64,000 nt of DNA, from NCBI RefSeq assembly GCF_947503875.1, contig NZ_CANNFH010000001.1, positions 1 to 64,000 on the forward strand, read 5' to 3'. The notes below the pieces were generated by a model. The model was not told the origin of the DNA. It saw only the letters and a list, made by a program, of their open reading frames with translations, and searched no databases. Numbering within the stretch: the stretch's first letter is position 1; every line of letters begins with the position of its first letter. A program made the translations under genes and the position numbers. Shown in pieces: positions 42,919-51,801 of this stretch. This DNA is from an uncultured Polaribacter sp. Lineage in GTDB: Bacteria; Bacteroidota; Bacteroidia; Flavobacteriales; Flavobacteriaceae.

Positions 42919-42953
42919 GAAAACCGCAAATAACACTGTTATTTGCGGTTTTA
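42919..42953 (-). terminator. Terminator of the thioredoxin-fold gene
   Basis: AAACCGCAAATAAC/GTTATTTGCGGTTT 14-bp stem with a 3-nt loop and T-rich tail on the minus strand. Confidence 0.8.
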
Positions 42954-42971
42954 TATTATATTTTTTAAAAT

Positions 42972-43583
42972 TTAAGCCTCTATAAATTCTGCTTTTTCCG
43001 TAAGTTCAATAAAATCTGCTTGTACACTTTGCCCTTTGTCTTTATTATACCAAACTTGTAAATCTTGTTTAAAAGCGGCATCTATTGCACCATGCTTTTC
43101 TTTATAATCTGCAACCATTTTAGTAGCAACTTTTGGTCTTGGTCCCCAGGTATATAAAACGTTATTGTGCTCATCTAAAGCAACTAGTTTAGGAATAGAT
43201 CTACCACCGTTAGTTAAAAATAAATCCATTAATTCTAAATTCTCGTCTCTTAAAACTACTTTAAAATCTATTTTATCTGTTAATGCTGCTATTTTGTTTA
43301 TTACAGGTAAGTTTTGAGCTGCATCTCCACACCAACCTTCAGAAATTGCCAACCATGTTTGTGGTTTTGTAATTTTGGCAAAAGCGGCAGCAGTTTCTTC
43401 TGTAATTTTTATGGTTTTGTCTAATCTTTTCATTCTTCTGTCATTTAACATGCTGTAATTTGTTAAATCAGCAGACTGATTTGGGCCTGTAGATTTATCT
43501 TCTTTTAGTAAATTGCTTACTAAATTTCTGTATTCTACGTAGGTAATTGCGTTTTCTAAACCTTTTTTTATAATTTCTTTCAT
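42972..43583 (-). CDS. Thioredoxin-fold protein lacking the CxxC motif
   Basis: 203 residues. An N-terminal helical extension is followed by a thioredoxin fold from about residue 70, with WLAISEGWCGDAAQNLPVI: WCGDA in place of WCGPC, so one active-site cysteine only. A cis-Pro-like segment RSIPKLV follows. Such thioredoxin-family proteins are widespread in Flavobacteriia and are often listed without function. With a single Cys it cannot do dithiol exchange and may act as a monothiol, peroxidase-like or binding protein. Confidence 0.7.
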   Translation of the reverse strand: MKEIIKKGLENAITYVEYRNLVSNLLKEDKSTGPNQSADLTNYSMLNDRRMKRLDKTIKITEETAAAFAKITKPQTWLAISEGWCGDAAQNLPVINKIAALTDKIDFKVVLRDENLELMDLFLTNGGRSIPKLVALDEHNNVLYTWGPRPKVATKMVADYKEKHGAIDAAFKQDLQVWYNKDKGQSVQADFIELTEKAEFIEA

Positions 43584-43762
43584 ATTAGAAGTACTTAAAG
43601 TACTGGTATTTGGTTGTTAATTTTTTTATTTAAGATACAAGATAAGACGATTTTTAAATTAATAACTTACAATAAGCATAAAACATTTAATTTTTATTAC
43701 TTCTTAAAAATGAGAATTATGCTATTTATTATTTTGCTTATTTTTACGTTTTAAACAAAACT

Positions 43763-44383
43763 GTGAAATACATATATTTTTTAATTAGTATCGTTTTTTT
43801 TTCCGCTTGCGGCGATAAAAAGCAACAAACGGAAATAGCCTCGCAAATAAAACCAAAAATGAGTGTAATAACAACTCATAAAAAAACGGTTGGTGTAAAA
43901 ACAGAATTTGCAAAGGAGGTAGAAGGTTGGAAATCTTTAAAATTAGTAGATTCCTTTTTTGTAAAATATCAAAAAATATCTCCTAATGAAGCTTTAAGCA
44001 ATGCATTAGAGTTAAAGGATTTGGTGAAAAAGCTAAAGGATACTATAAAACCAATAATTTTTGAGGTGCCTTCTTTTAATACTAGGGTGAATATCTTGTA
44101 TAATGAAACGTTACGTTTGGCAGATTTAATTGATATTAAAGCTATAAAAGCAACCGAAGTTAACGAGCAAGTAGCTAAAACTATTGATGCTTTTTCTTCT
44201 GTAAAGCTTAAGATAAATACGATGTTGCTAAAAAAGAAATATGAAGATGAATTGTATATTACTTCAGAGTATATTGGTTTAGATTCTACTAGAATAGACA
44301 GTGTGTCTAAAAATTCTATAGATTTATTACAAAACGAAAAGTTAAAAGGTAAGCTTGAAAATAAAAAGGATGCTGTACAGTAA
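43763..44383 (+). CDS. Lipoprotein, function unknown
   Basis: 206 residues from a GTG start. A lipoprotein signal (MKYIYFLISIVFFSACGD) is followed by a helical domain (KSLKLVDSFFVKYQKISPNEALSNALELKDLVKKL) of helical-bundle type. No family is recognised. It overlaps the region before the next lipoprotein, from which it is 10 bp away using the start chosen there, so the two are likely cotranscribed. Confidence 0.6.
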   Translation: MKYIYFLISIVFFSACGDKKQQTEIASQIKPKMSVITTHKKTVGVKTEFAKEVEGWKSLKLVDSFFVKYQKISPNEALSNALELKDLVKKLKDTIKPIIFEVPSFNTRVNILYNETLRLADLIDIKAIKATEVNEQVAKTIDAFSSVKLKINTMLLKKKYEDELYITSEYIGLDSTRIDSVSKNSIDLLQNEKLKGKLENKKDAVQ

Positions 44384-44393
44384 AGTTATAATT

Positions 44394-44909
44394 ATGAAGA
44401 TTACACTAATTTTAATCGCTTTATTTACGTTTACAAATTGTGGGAAAATGCTTATAAATAGGCAAACAGATAGTGTTGCAATTAAAAAAGAAGTAGATAC
44501 TTTTTTAGTAAATTGGCATAAAGCAGCATCTGATGCAAATTTTGATGCTTATTTTAATGCATTAGATAGTAGTTCTTTTTATATAGGTACAGCTGCCGAA
44601 GAAATATGGACTAAGAAAGATTTTTCAGCGTTTAGTAAACCGTATTTTGATAAAGGAAAAGCATGGGACTTTAAAACGTTAGAGAGAAATATTCAAGTAA
44701 ATAATATCGGGAATTTTGTATGGTTTAATGAACTGCTGCATACTTGGATGGGTACTTGCAGAGGTTCTGGAGTGTTAGAAAAAGTAAACAATAATTGGGT
44801 AATTAAGCAATATGTACTGTCTGTTACTATTCCTAATAATGATATACAAGCAGTAATTAAAGCCAAACAAAAAAACGATTCCATATTTTTAAAGAACTAC
44901 AAATACTAA
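44394..44909 (+). CDS. SnoaL/NTF2-like lipoprotein
   Basis: 171 residues from the start at 44394, chosen because it gives a clean lipoprotein signal (MKITLILIALFTFTNC); an upstream ATG at 44355 is unlikely. The mature part is a SnoaL-like NTF2 fold: FLVNWHKAASDANFDAYFNAL, the acid-aromatic strand EEIWTKKDFSAF, and WFNELLHTWMGTCRGSGVLEKVNNNWVIKQYVLS. Such domains bind or convert small molecules; the substrate is unknown. Confidence 0.7.
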   Translation: MKITLILIALFTFTNCGKMLINRQTDSVAIKKEVDTFLVNWHKAASDANFDAYFNALDSSSFYIGTAAEEIWTKKDFSAFSKPYFDKGKAWDFKTLERNIQVNNIGNFVWFNELLHTWMGTCRGSGVLEKVNNNWVIKQYVLSVTIPNNDIQAVIKAKQKNDSIFLKNYKY

Positions 44910-45009
44910 ATGTTTTTTATTTTTAGTGATGAAGATAGATGAAAAGCACTCTCAAGAAACATTTTTATCAAAAATTATTAGTTGTTTTTTAATTTCTTAA
45001 TTTAGCAAA

Positions 45010-45426
45010 ATGCTTTCTAAAAAAACAAAATACGGCATTAAAGCACTTACCTTTTTGGCTAGGCAAGAAGATAATGCTCCTGTGTCAATTGCCACCATAT
45101 CTAAAAGCGAAAATATATCTCTAAAATTTTTAGAAAGTATTTTATTAACGTTACGTAAAAATGGTTTTTTAAGTTCCAAAAAAGGCAAAGGTGGTGGTTA
45201 TTACTTGTTAAAAGAACCTAGTGAAATTAAAATGGCCAGCATTTATAGGGTTTTAGAAGGGCCAATTTCTATGGTGCCTTGTGTAAGTTTGAATTTTTAT
45301 GAAAAGTGTGCAGATTGTCCTGATGAGAATGTATGTGCCGTGCGCAATCTAATGATTCAGATAAGAGACAGTTCTTTACAGATTTTTAAAAATACTACGT
45401 TAGCAGACTTATGCAGATATAAGTAA
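45010..45426 (+). CDS. Rrf2 family transcriptional regulator, likely controls the sulfate assimilation operon
   Basis: 138 residues. A winged HTH (KTKYGIKALTFLARQ, SIATISKSENISLKFLESILLTLRKNGFLSSKKGKGGGYYL) and four cysteines (PCVSLNFYEKCADCPDENVC) correspond to the IscR/RsrR-type Fe-S or metal site. The next gene, 200 bp away, is the DUF2061/cysH operon, whose promoter is overlapped by an inverted repeat (45592-45614). In Bacteroidota and Firmicutes, Rrf2 proteins such as CymR control sulfur metabolism. The ligand (O-acetylserine, Fe-S state) is not deducible here. Confidence 0.8.
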   Translation: MLSKKTKYGIKALTFLARQEDNAPVSIATISKSENISLKFLESILLTLRKNGFLSSKKGKGGGYYLLKEPSEIKMASIYRVLEGPISMVPCVSLNFYEKCADCPDENVCAVRNLMIQIRDSSLQIFKNTTLADLCRYK

Positions 45427-45581
45427 ATTGTGTCTTTTATTTGCGCTTCATTATTAGTAAACAATACTTTTTATTTTCTTTAATTTTTTAATAAAGAACC
45501 CTTTTTTTTATTAATCTACTAATTCTATAGGGTTTTAGTAATTTTCTAGATTTTTATGCGACTAGAGTAATATATTTAGTG

Positions 45582-45589
45582 TATGTTTG
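45582..45589 (+). promoter_or_regulatory. -7 element of the sulfate assimilation operon
   Basis: TATGTTTG matches TAnnTTTG. There is no TTG at the -33 position, so expression may need an activator or be weak. Confidence 0.6.
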
Positions 45590-45591
45590 CA

Positions 45592-45614
45592 TACCCTATT
45601 AATTAACTAGGGTA
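45592..45614 (+). promoter_or_regulatory. Inverted-repeat operator for the sulfate assimilation operon
   Basis: TACCCTA-N9-TAGGGTA, a perfect 7-bp inverted repeat at the expected transcription start, 3 bp after the -7 element. This is where a repressor would block initiation. The Rrf2 gene upstream is the best candidate. Confidence 0.6.
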
Positions 45615-45633
45615 ATATTTGAATTAATTTTTT

Positions 45634-45897
45634 ATGATTTTAAACCAAGTCATTTTTAGTAAAAAAGCACAGAGTAAGGGTTTTGATGAGGACAAGAACT
45701 CAGAAAAACCTTTACGAAGTGTATTAAAAGCATTAAGCTGGCGAGTTATAGGAACGTTAGATACTTTAGTAGTCTCTTATTTATTAACAGGAGAGTTAGT
45801 TTTGGCAACTTCAATAGCGTCTGTAGATTTTTTAACTAAATTGTTGTTGTATTTTTTTCATGAAAGAATTTGGAATAAAATAAAATGGGGAAAATAA
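45634..45897 (+). CDS. DUF2061 membrane protein
   Basis: 87 residues with the DUF2061 pattern SWRVIGTLDTLVVSYLLTGE and a second hydrophobic segment, ending in FFHERIWNKIKWGK. Small inner-membrane proteins of this family are very often the first gene of Bacteroidota sulfate assimilation operons; a role in sulfate uptake or sulfur carrier insertion is suspected. Stop and next start overlap as TAATG. Confidence 0.85.
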   Translation: MILNQVIFSKKAQSKGFDEDKNSEKPLRSVLKALSWRVIGTLDTLVVSYLLTGELVLATSIASVDFLTKLLLYFFHERIWNKIKWGK

Positions 45898-46511
45898 TGA
45901 ACCTAAATTTAGAAGCAGTAAATAAAGAGTTACAAGATAAAAGTCCGGCAGAAATTATTGCGTGGGCTATTTCTTTGTCAGAAAACCCTGTAATTACAAC
46001 CAATTTTAGACCTTATGAAGTTGCTATTTTAAACGCAGTTACAGAAGTTAAAAAAGATATTAAAGTAATTTGGTGTGATACAGGTTATAATACAGTACAA
46101 ACCTATAAGCATGCAGAAGAAATTATTCAAAAATTAAACTTGAATATTCATTTGTATGTTCCAAAACAAACGGTTTCGCATAGAAATGTAGTGTTGGGAG
46201 TTCCATCAATAGAAGATCCAAAACATGCAATTTTTACAGAACAAGTAAAGTTAGAACCATTTTCTAGAGCAATGGCAGAACATCAACCAGATGTTTGGTT
46301 TACAAACTTAAGAAAAGGGCAAACTGCATTTAGAAATAGTATAAATATAGTTTCGCAAAGTAAAGATGGTGTTATTAAAGTAAGTCCGTTTTACAATTGG
46401 TCAGATACACAATTAGATGCTTATTTAGCAGAGAAAGAATTGCCAAACGAGTTTACATATTTCGATCCAACAAAAGTAGAAAGTAACCGCGAGTGTGGTT
46501 TACATTCGTAA
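45897..46511 (+). CDS. cysH: Phosphoadenylyl/adenylyl-sulfate reductase
   Basis: 204 residues from the ATG at 45897 (TAATG overlap); a start 12 bp upstream is also possible. PP-loop-type fold with the C-terminal catalytic motif ECGLHS. Only two cysteines are present (WCDTG and ECGLHS); the CC...CxxC pairs of [4Fe-4S] APS reductases are missing, which points to the PAPS-type enzyme. It reduces activated sulfate to sulfite using thioredoxin or glutaredoxin. First catalytic gene of the operon, before cysD and cysN. Confidence 0.88.
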   Translation: MNLNLEAVNKELQDKSPAEIIAWAISLSENPVITTNFRPYEVAILNAVTEVKKDIKVIWCDTGYNTVQTYKHAEEIIQKLNLNIHLYVPKQTVSHRNVVLGVPSIEDPKHAIFTEQVKLEPFSRAMAEHQPDVWFTNLRKGQTAFRNSINIVSQSKDGVIKVSPFYNWSDTQLDAYLAEKELPNEFTYFDPTKVESNRECGLHS

Positions 46512-46560
46512 GCTATTAGCTGTTTGCTATTAGCCAAAGGCGTAAAGCCAAAAGCAAAAA
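46512..46560 (+). repeat. GCTATTAGC intergenic repeats
   Basis: GCTATTAGC at 46512-46520 and 46526-46534 between cysH and cysD. Related copies occur at 47491, 47505 and, inverted, 47559. Confidence 0.6.
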
Positions 46561-46563
46561 AAA

Positions 46564-47469
46564 ATGAGTCAAAATACAATACAAGTAGATGCTTTAGAAA
46601 GTGAAGCAATTTTTATTTTTAGAGAAGTAGTAGCACAGTTTGAAAAGCCAGTGTTATTATTTTCTGGAGGAAAAGACAGTATAACTTTAGTGCGTTTAGC
46701 GCAAAAAGCATTTTATCCGGCCAAAATTCCTTTTCCTTTATTGCATATAGATACTGGACATAACTTTCCAGAAACTATAGAATTTAGAGATAGATTAGCA
46801 AAAGAATTGGGCGTTGAATTAATTGTAAGAAATGTACAAGACAATATAGATTCTGGTAGAGTAAAAGAAGAAACAGGTAGGTATGCAAGTAGAAATATGT
46901 TGCAAACCGAAACTTTGTTAGATGCCATAGAAGAATTTGGATTTGATGCATGTATAGGAGGCGCAAGAAGAGATGAAGAAAAAGCAAGAGCTAAAGAAAG
47001 AATTTTTTCTGTAAGAGACGATTTTGGACAATGGGATGAGAAAAATCAACGTCCAGAAGTATTTGATATGTTAAACGGAAAAATAGATTTAGGGCAAAAT
47101 GTACGTGTTTTTCCAATTTCTAATTGGACAGAATTAGACGTTTGGTCTTATATAGAGCAAGAAAATATTGAAATACCATCAATCTATTTTGCGCATAAAA
47201 GAAAAATATTTGTAAGAGATGGCATGATTTGGTCTGCAGATGACGATGTTGTTTTTAGAGATGAAGAGGAAGAAGTTGTAGAAAGAATGGTGCGTTTTAG
47301 AACGGTAGGAGATATGAGTTGTACAGCAGCAGTATTGTCAGACGCTGTAGATATTGTAAAAGTGGTAGAAGAAATTAGAGATTCTTCAATTTCAGAAAGA
47401 GGTGCAAGAATAGATGACAAACGTTCTGAAGCAGCAATGGAAAAAAGAAAACAACAAGGATATTTTTAA
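46564..47469 (+). CDS. cysD: Sulfate adenylyltransferase subunit 2
   Basis: 301 residues, an N-type PP-loop ATP pyrophosphatase: LLFSGGKDSITLVRLAQKAF (about residues 33-52) and ACIGGARRDEEKARAKERIFS, both diagnostic of CysD. With CysN it forms adenosine 5'-phosphosulfate from sulfate and ATP, driven by GTP hydrolysis. Full family length. In the operon between cysH and cysN. Confidence 0.95.
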   Translation: MSQNTIQVDALESEAIFIFREVVAQFEKPVLLFSGGKDSITLVRLAQKAFYPAKIPFPLLHIDTGHNFPETIEFRDRLAKELGVELIVRNVQDNIDSGRVKEETGRYASRNMLQTETLLDAIEEFGFDACIGGARRDEEKARAKERIFSVRDDFGQWDEKNQRPEVFDMLNGKIDLGQNVRVFPISNWTELDVWSYIEQENIEIPSIYFAHKRKIFVRDGMIWSADDDVVFRDEEEEVVERMVRFRTVGDMSCTAAVLSDAVDIVKVVEEIRDSSISERGARIDDKRSEAAMEKRKQQGYF

Positions 47470-47583
47470 AAATTTGTAAAACAAATTTTTGCTATTAGCT
47501 TCTGGCTATTAGCCATTAGAAAATAAAGAAAGCAACACAAAAATGCTAAAGGGCAAAAGCTAATAGCAAACAGCTAATAAAGA
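47470..47583 (+). repeat. Inverted GCTATTAGC spacer between cysD and cysN
   Basis: GCTATTAGC at 47491-47499 and 47505-47513 is opposed by GCTAATAGC at 47559-47567, so the spacer can fold into a hairpin. The segment AATTTGTAAAACAAATT (47471-47487) is a further small palindrome. Confidence 0.6.
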
Positions 47584-48831
47584 ATGAAAGTATTAAAAAT
47601 AGCAACAGCAGGAAGTGTAGATGATGGTAAAAGTACCTTAATTGGTCGTATATTATACGATACAAAATCACTAACTGATGATAAATTAGAAGCAATAGAA
47701 GAAAAAAGCCGTCAGAGAGGTTTTGATTATTTAGACTTTTCTTTGGCAACAGATGGATTAGTAGCAGAACGTGAACAAGGAATTACAATAGATGTTGCAC
47801 ATATCTATTTTTCTACACCATCTAAAAGTTTCATTATTGCAGATACTCCTGGTCATATAGAATATACCAGAAACATGGTTACAGGTGCTTCTACAGCACA
47901 AGCATCTATTGTTTTAATTGATGCTAGAAATGGCGTTGTAGAACAAACTTACAGACACTTTTTTATCAATAATTTATTGCGTATTAAAGATGTGGTAATT
48001 GCTGTTAATAAAATGGATTTAGTAGATTTTTCTGAAGAAAAATTCAACGCAATTAAAGGAGAAATTGAATATTTAGCAAGCAAAAGCGAATATAAGGGGC
48101 AGAATTTAACCTTTATTCCATTATCTGCGTTAAAAGGAGATAATGTTGTTGATAAGTCTGATAATATGGAATGGTATAAAGGGGAAACCTTAATGCACCA
48201 TTTAGAAAGATTAGAGCCAGAAGATATTAATGATGTTTCTCAAACACGTTTTCCTGTGCAAACAGTTATAAGACCAAAAACAGAAGAGTATCATGATTAT
48301 AGAGGTTATGCAGGTAAAATTTATGGAGGAGATTTTGCAGTAGGAGATGAGGTAGCAGTGTTGCCATCAGAAACAAAATCTAAAATAAAAAGCATTAATT
48401 TTTTCGATAAAGAATATCAAGTAGCAAAAAGAGGTAGCTCTGTAAGCATTACTTTAGAAGACAATGTAAATGTAAGTAGAGGAGATATGTTGGTAAAAGT
48501 AGCAGAAAAACCAACTATAGCAAAACAATTAGAAGCAACTATTTGTTGGATGGATAAAGAGCCATTACAAGCATCACAAAAATATTACATTAAACATGGT
48601 GTAAATGATGCTCAAGCAAAAATTACACAATTAAAAAGTATTATTAAAACAGATTTTTCTGGTGTAGAAGAAAATCCATCAGCATTAGTTTTAAATCAGA
48701 TAGGAGATATTCAATTAAAATTAAGTAAACCTTTGGCTTTTGATGCATACAGCAAAAATAAATCTAATGGCTCATTTATTTTAATCGATCCAAAAACAAA
48801 CAATACTGTAGGCGTAGGTTTTATAAAATAA
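47584..48831 (+). CDS. cysN: Sulfate adenylyltransferase subunit 1 (GTPase)
   Basis: 415 residues, an EF-Tu-like GTPase: G1 AGSVDDGKSTLIGR (about 8-21), G3 DTPGH, G4 NKMD. Beta-barrel domains follow. The length corresponds to CysN alone; the APS kinase (CysC) domain seen in some fusions is absent. It couples GTP hydrolysis to APS synthesis with CysD. No cysC is visible in the window. Confidence 0.95.
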   Translation: MKVLKIATAGSVDDGKSTLIGRILYDTKSLTDDKLEAIEEKSRQRGFDYLDFSLATDGLVAEREQGITIDVAHIYFSTPSKSFIIADTPGHIEYTRNMVTGASTAQASIVLIDARNGVVEQTYRHFFINNLLRIKDVVIAVNKMDLVDFSEEKFNAIKGEIEYLASKSEYKGQNLTFIPLSALKGDNVVDKSDNMEWYKGETLMHHLERLEPEDINDVSQTRFPVQTVIRPKTEEYHDYRGYAGKIYGGDFAVGDEVAVLPSETKSKIKSINFFDKEYQVAKRGSSVSITLEDNVNVSRGDMLVKVAEKPTIAKQLEATICWMDKEPLQASQKYYIKHGVNDAQAKITQLKSIIKTDFSGVEENPSALVLNQIGDIQLKLSKPLAFDAYSKNKSNGSFILIDPKTNNTVGVGFIK

Positions 48832-48913
48832 TAAAGTAAAAAGACAGTTAGTTTAAAGTTAAAAAGTGCTGCTTTTACAACTTTAAAAACTTTCAACATT
48901 TAAACAAGAGGAA

Positions 48914-51016
48914 ATGAGAAGTTTTGAGACAGAAATAGAAAATCCAGTAGTAGAAAGAGATATTATTGAATTGGCAGATAAAATTGCAGCATTTAATAAT
49001 TTGCAATTAGATGAAGAAAAATTTAGAAGTTTACGTTTAGCAAGAGGTGTTTATGGTCAGCGTCAAGAAGGCGTACAAATGATTCGTATTAAAATACCTT
49101 ATGGTAAATTAAAAAGCAACCAATTACGCAGAATTTCTAAGGTTTCAGACGAATATTCTAGAGGTAGATTGCACATTACAACACGTCAAGATATTCAAAT
49201 TCATTATGTAGATTTAAATAGAACTCCAGAATTATGGGCAGAGTTAGAGCGTGATGATGTTACGTTAAGAGAAGCTTGTGGTAATGTAGTTAGAAACGTA
49301 ACAGCAAGTGAAACAGCAGGTATAGATGTAGATGAGCCTTTTGATGTTTCTCCTTATGCAGACGCTTTATATAAATTCTTTTTACGTAATCCTATTTGTC
49401 AAGAAATGGGGCGTAAGTTTAAAGTTTCTTTTTCTTCTACAGATGAAGATACAGGTTTGTCTTACTTACATGATTTAGGTTTTATTGCTAAAATACAAGA
49501 TGGTGTAAGAGGTTTTAAAGTTATGGTTGCAGGTGGTTTAGGTTCACAACCAAGACATGCAGATGTTTTGTATGACTTTTTGCCAACAGATCAAATTATT
49601 CCTGTAATGGAAGGTGTTTTAAGAGTTTTTGATAGATATGGTGAGCGCAAAAGTAGAGCCAAAGCAAGAATGAAATTCTTATTAAAAGATATTGGTTTAG
49701 AGGCTTTTAAAGATTTAATTGCTCAAGAGCAAAAAGCAATTGATTTAAAAACTGTGCCAATTGATGCAGAAAGCTATGTAGCATCAGTGCCTGTTTCAAT
49801 AACAGCACCAGAAGTTAGTATTAAAAATCAAGCTGCTTTTGATTTGTGGAAATCAACAAACTTAATTCCGCAAAAACAAGAAGGCTATGTTGCAATTGGG
49901 GTAAAAGTATTATTAGGAGATTTTTACACAGATAAAGCGCGTTTATTAGCAGATTTGGTAGACAAGTATGCTGCAGGAGAAGTACGTTTAACTTTACGTC
50001 AAAATATTGTTATTCCTTTTGTTAAAACAGAATTAGTACCTTTTTTCTATCAAGAATTAGAAAAATTAGGTTTTGTAGAAGCAGGTTATAATAAAGCAGT
50101 AGATATTACAGCTTGCCCAGGTACAGACACTTGTAACTTAGGTATAGCAAGTAGTACAGGTATTGCAGAAGAATTAGAGCGCGTTATTGCAAAAGAATAT
50201 CCTCAGTATTTAAAAAACCAAGATTTAGTTATTAAAATTAGTGGTTGTATGAATGCTTGTGGGCAACACAACATGGCAAACATTGGTTTTCAAGGAATGA
50301 CTGTAAGAACCAAAGATAAATTAGTAGCACCAGCTTTACAAGTATTATTAGGTGGTGGTAATTTAGGTGATGGTAATGCAGTTTTTGCAGATAAAGTAGT
50401 AAAAGTACCAAGTAGAAGAGGACCAGAAGCATTGCGTAGAATTTTTAATGACTACGAAGCAAATGCAAACGGCCAATTATTTGTACATTATTACAAAGAA
50501 AAAGGAGAAAAGTATTTCTACAATTTCTTACAAGATTTACAAGATGTTACCAACTTAACCCAAGAAGATTTTATCGATTGGGGAGAAGAAGAAAAATACG
50601 TAAAAGCAATTGGAGTAGGTGAATGTGCAGGTGTTGTAATCGATTTAATTGCGACTTTGTTTTTAGAAAGTCAAGAAAAAATTGACAATGCAGAAGAAGC
50701 ATACAACAGTAAAATTTATTCTGGTGCTATATATTATGCATACCAATCTTTAGTAAATACAGCTAAAGCAATGTTACTAGCAGAAAATAAGAAAACAAAT
50801 ACACATGCAAGCATTATTGCACAGTTTGATGAGTTGTTTATTGCCTCTGGTAAAATTGAGTTAAGCACTTCTTTTAGCGAGTTAATTTATCAAATTAACA
50901 AGAACGCGCCAACTAAAGAGTTTTGTTTACAGTATATTAACGATTCTAAAGCGCTATTAATTAAAGTTAAAAATTTTAGAGAATCGTCTAATGTAGCTGC
51001 AGAAAGCGTAGTTTAA
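48914..51016 (+). CDS. Ferredoxin-type nitrite/sulfite reductase with C-terminal HEPN-like extension
   Basis: 700 residues. The first 550 are a siroheme sulfite reductase with two ferrite-like repeats; TTRQDIQIHYV contributes to siroheme binding, and the Fe-S/siroheme cysteines are ACPGTDTCNLG (CxxxxxC) and GCMNACGQHN (CxxxC). Residues about 565-690 are a helical HEPN-like domain (NAEEAYNSKIYSGAIYYAYQSLVNTAKAML...), without the Rx4-6H RNase motif. It reduces sulfite to sulfide with electrons probably from the ferredoxin encoded at 53677. The next gene makes its siroheme. Confidence 0.92.
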   Translation: MRSFETEIENPVVERDIIELADKIAAFNNLQLDEEKFRSLRLARGVYGQRQEGVQMIRIKIPYGKLKSNQLRRISKVSDEYSRGRLHITTRQDIQIHYVDLNRTPELWAELERDDVTLREACGNVVRNVTASETAGIDVDEPFDVSPYADALYKFFLRNPICQEMGRKFKVSFSSTDEDTGLSYLHDLGFIAKIQDGVRGFKVMVAGGLGSQPRHADVLYDFLPTDQIIPVMEGVLRVFDRYGERKSRAKARMKFLLKDIGLEAFKDLIAQEQKAIDLKTVPIDAESYVASVPVSITAPEVSIKNQAAFDLWKSTNLIPQKQEGYVAIGVKVLLGDFYTDKARLLADLVDKYAAGEVRLTLRQNIVIPFVKTELVPFFYQELEKLGFVEAGYNKAVDITACPGTDTCNLGIASSTGIAEELERVIAKEYPQYLKNQDLVIKISGCMNACGQHNMANIGFQGMTVRTKDKLVAPALQVLLGGGNLGDGNAVFADKVVKVPSRRGPEALRRIFNDYEANANGQLFVHYYKEKGEKYFYNFLQDLQDVTNLTQEDFIDWGEEEKYVKAIGVGECAGVVIDLIATLFLESQEKIDNAEEAYNSKIYSGAIYYAYQSLVNTAKAMLLAENKKTNTHASIIAQFDELFIASGKIELSTSFSELIYQINKNAPTKEFCLQYINDSKALLIKVKNFRESSNVAAESVV

Positions 51017-51021
51017 AAATT

Positions 51022-51801
51022 ATGAATTTAAAAACTCCCAAATTAACAGTTGTAGGTGCAGGACCTGGAGATGTAGATCTTATCACAGTAAAAGCAATAA
51101 AAGTATTAAAAACTGCAAATGTAGTTTTGTATGATGCTTTGGTAAATGAAGAATTGTTAGCATATATAAACCCAAAGGCCGAACAAATTTTTGTAGGTAA
51201 ACGCAGAGGTTGTTATAAATATCAACAAGAGCAAATTAACGAGTTAATTGTTGCCAGAGCAAAAACGGACGGTCATGTTGTTCGTTTAAAAGGTGGCGAT
51301 CCTTTTATTTTTGGCAGAGGTGCAGAAGAAATGGCATACGCTGCAAATTTTGGAGTAGCAGTTGCAATGGTACCTGGCATATCGTCATCAATGGCAGTAG
51401 CTGCCAGTCAAAATATACCTGTAACTAAAAGAGGTAGTGCAGAGAGTTTTTGGGTAATTACAGGTACAACAAAAGAACATAAAATCTCAGAAGACATTCA
51501 ATTAGCAGCAAAATCAAATGCTACAGTTGTAGTTTTAATGGGAATGAGTAAATTGCCTCAGATTGTAAAACTATTTCAAGCAGAAGGCAAAAATAATTTA
51601 CCAGTTGCTATCATACAAAATGGTACAAGATTTGATGAGAAAATAGGCGTTGGAACAGTAGATACAATAGAAACTATTGTTGCAGAAAAGGAATTGAAAA
51701 ATCCCGCAATTATTTTGTTAGGTAAAGTGGTAGAACATCGTCAAAGCTTAAAAGAATTACAAGCACTTTATGCAAGTAGTGTAGAAAATTTGAGTTCATA
51801 A
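51022..51801 (+). CDS. cobA: Uroporphyrinogen-III C-methyltransferase
   Basis: 259 residues, SUMT family: VVGAGPGDVDLITVKA (AdoMet GxGxGD loop), VVLYDALV, VRLKGGDPFIFGRGAEE and VPGISS are all diagnostic. It makes precorrin-2 from uroporphyrinogen III for siroheme, the cofactor of the preceding reductase. It starts 5 bp after the reductase stop. Confidence 0.95.
   Translation: MNLKTPKLTVVGAGPGDVDLITVKAIKVLKTANVVLYDALVNEELLAYINPKAEQIFVGKRRGCYKYQQEQINELIVARAKTDGHVVRLKGGDPFIFGRGAEEMAYAANFGVAVAMVPGISSSMAVAASQNIPVTKRGSAESFWVITGTTKEHKISEDIQLAAKSNATVVVLMGMSKLPQIVKLFQAEGKNNLPVAIIQNGTRFDEKIGVGTVDTIETIVAEKELKNPAIILLGKVVEHRQSLKELQALYASSVENLSS

Noticed and set aside
44355..44393. N-terminal extension of the SnoaL-like lipoprotein
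   Set aside because: It would overlap the previous gene and bury the lipoprotein signal.
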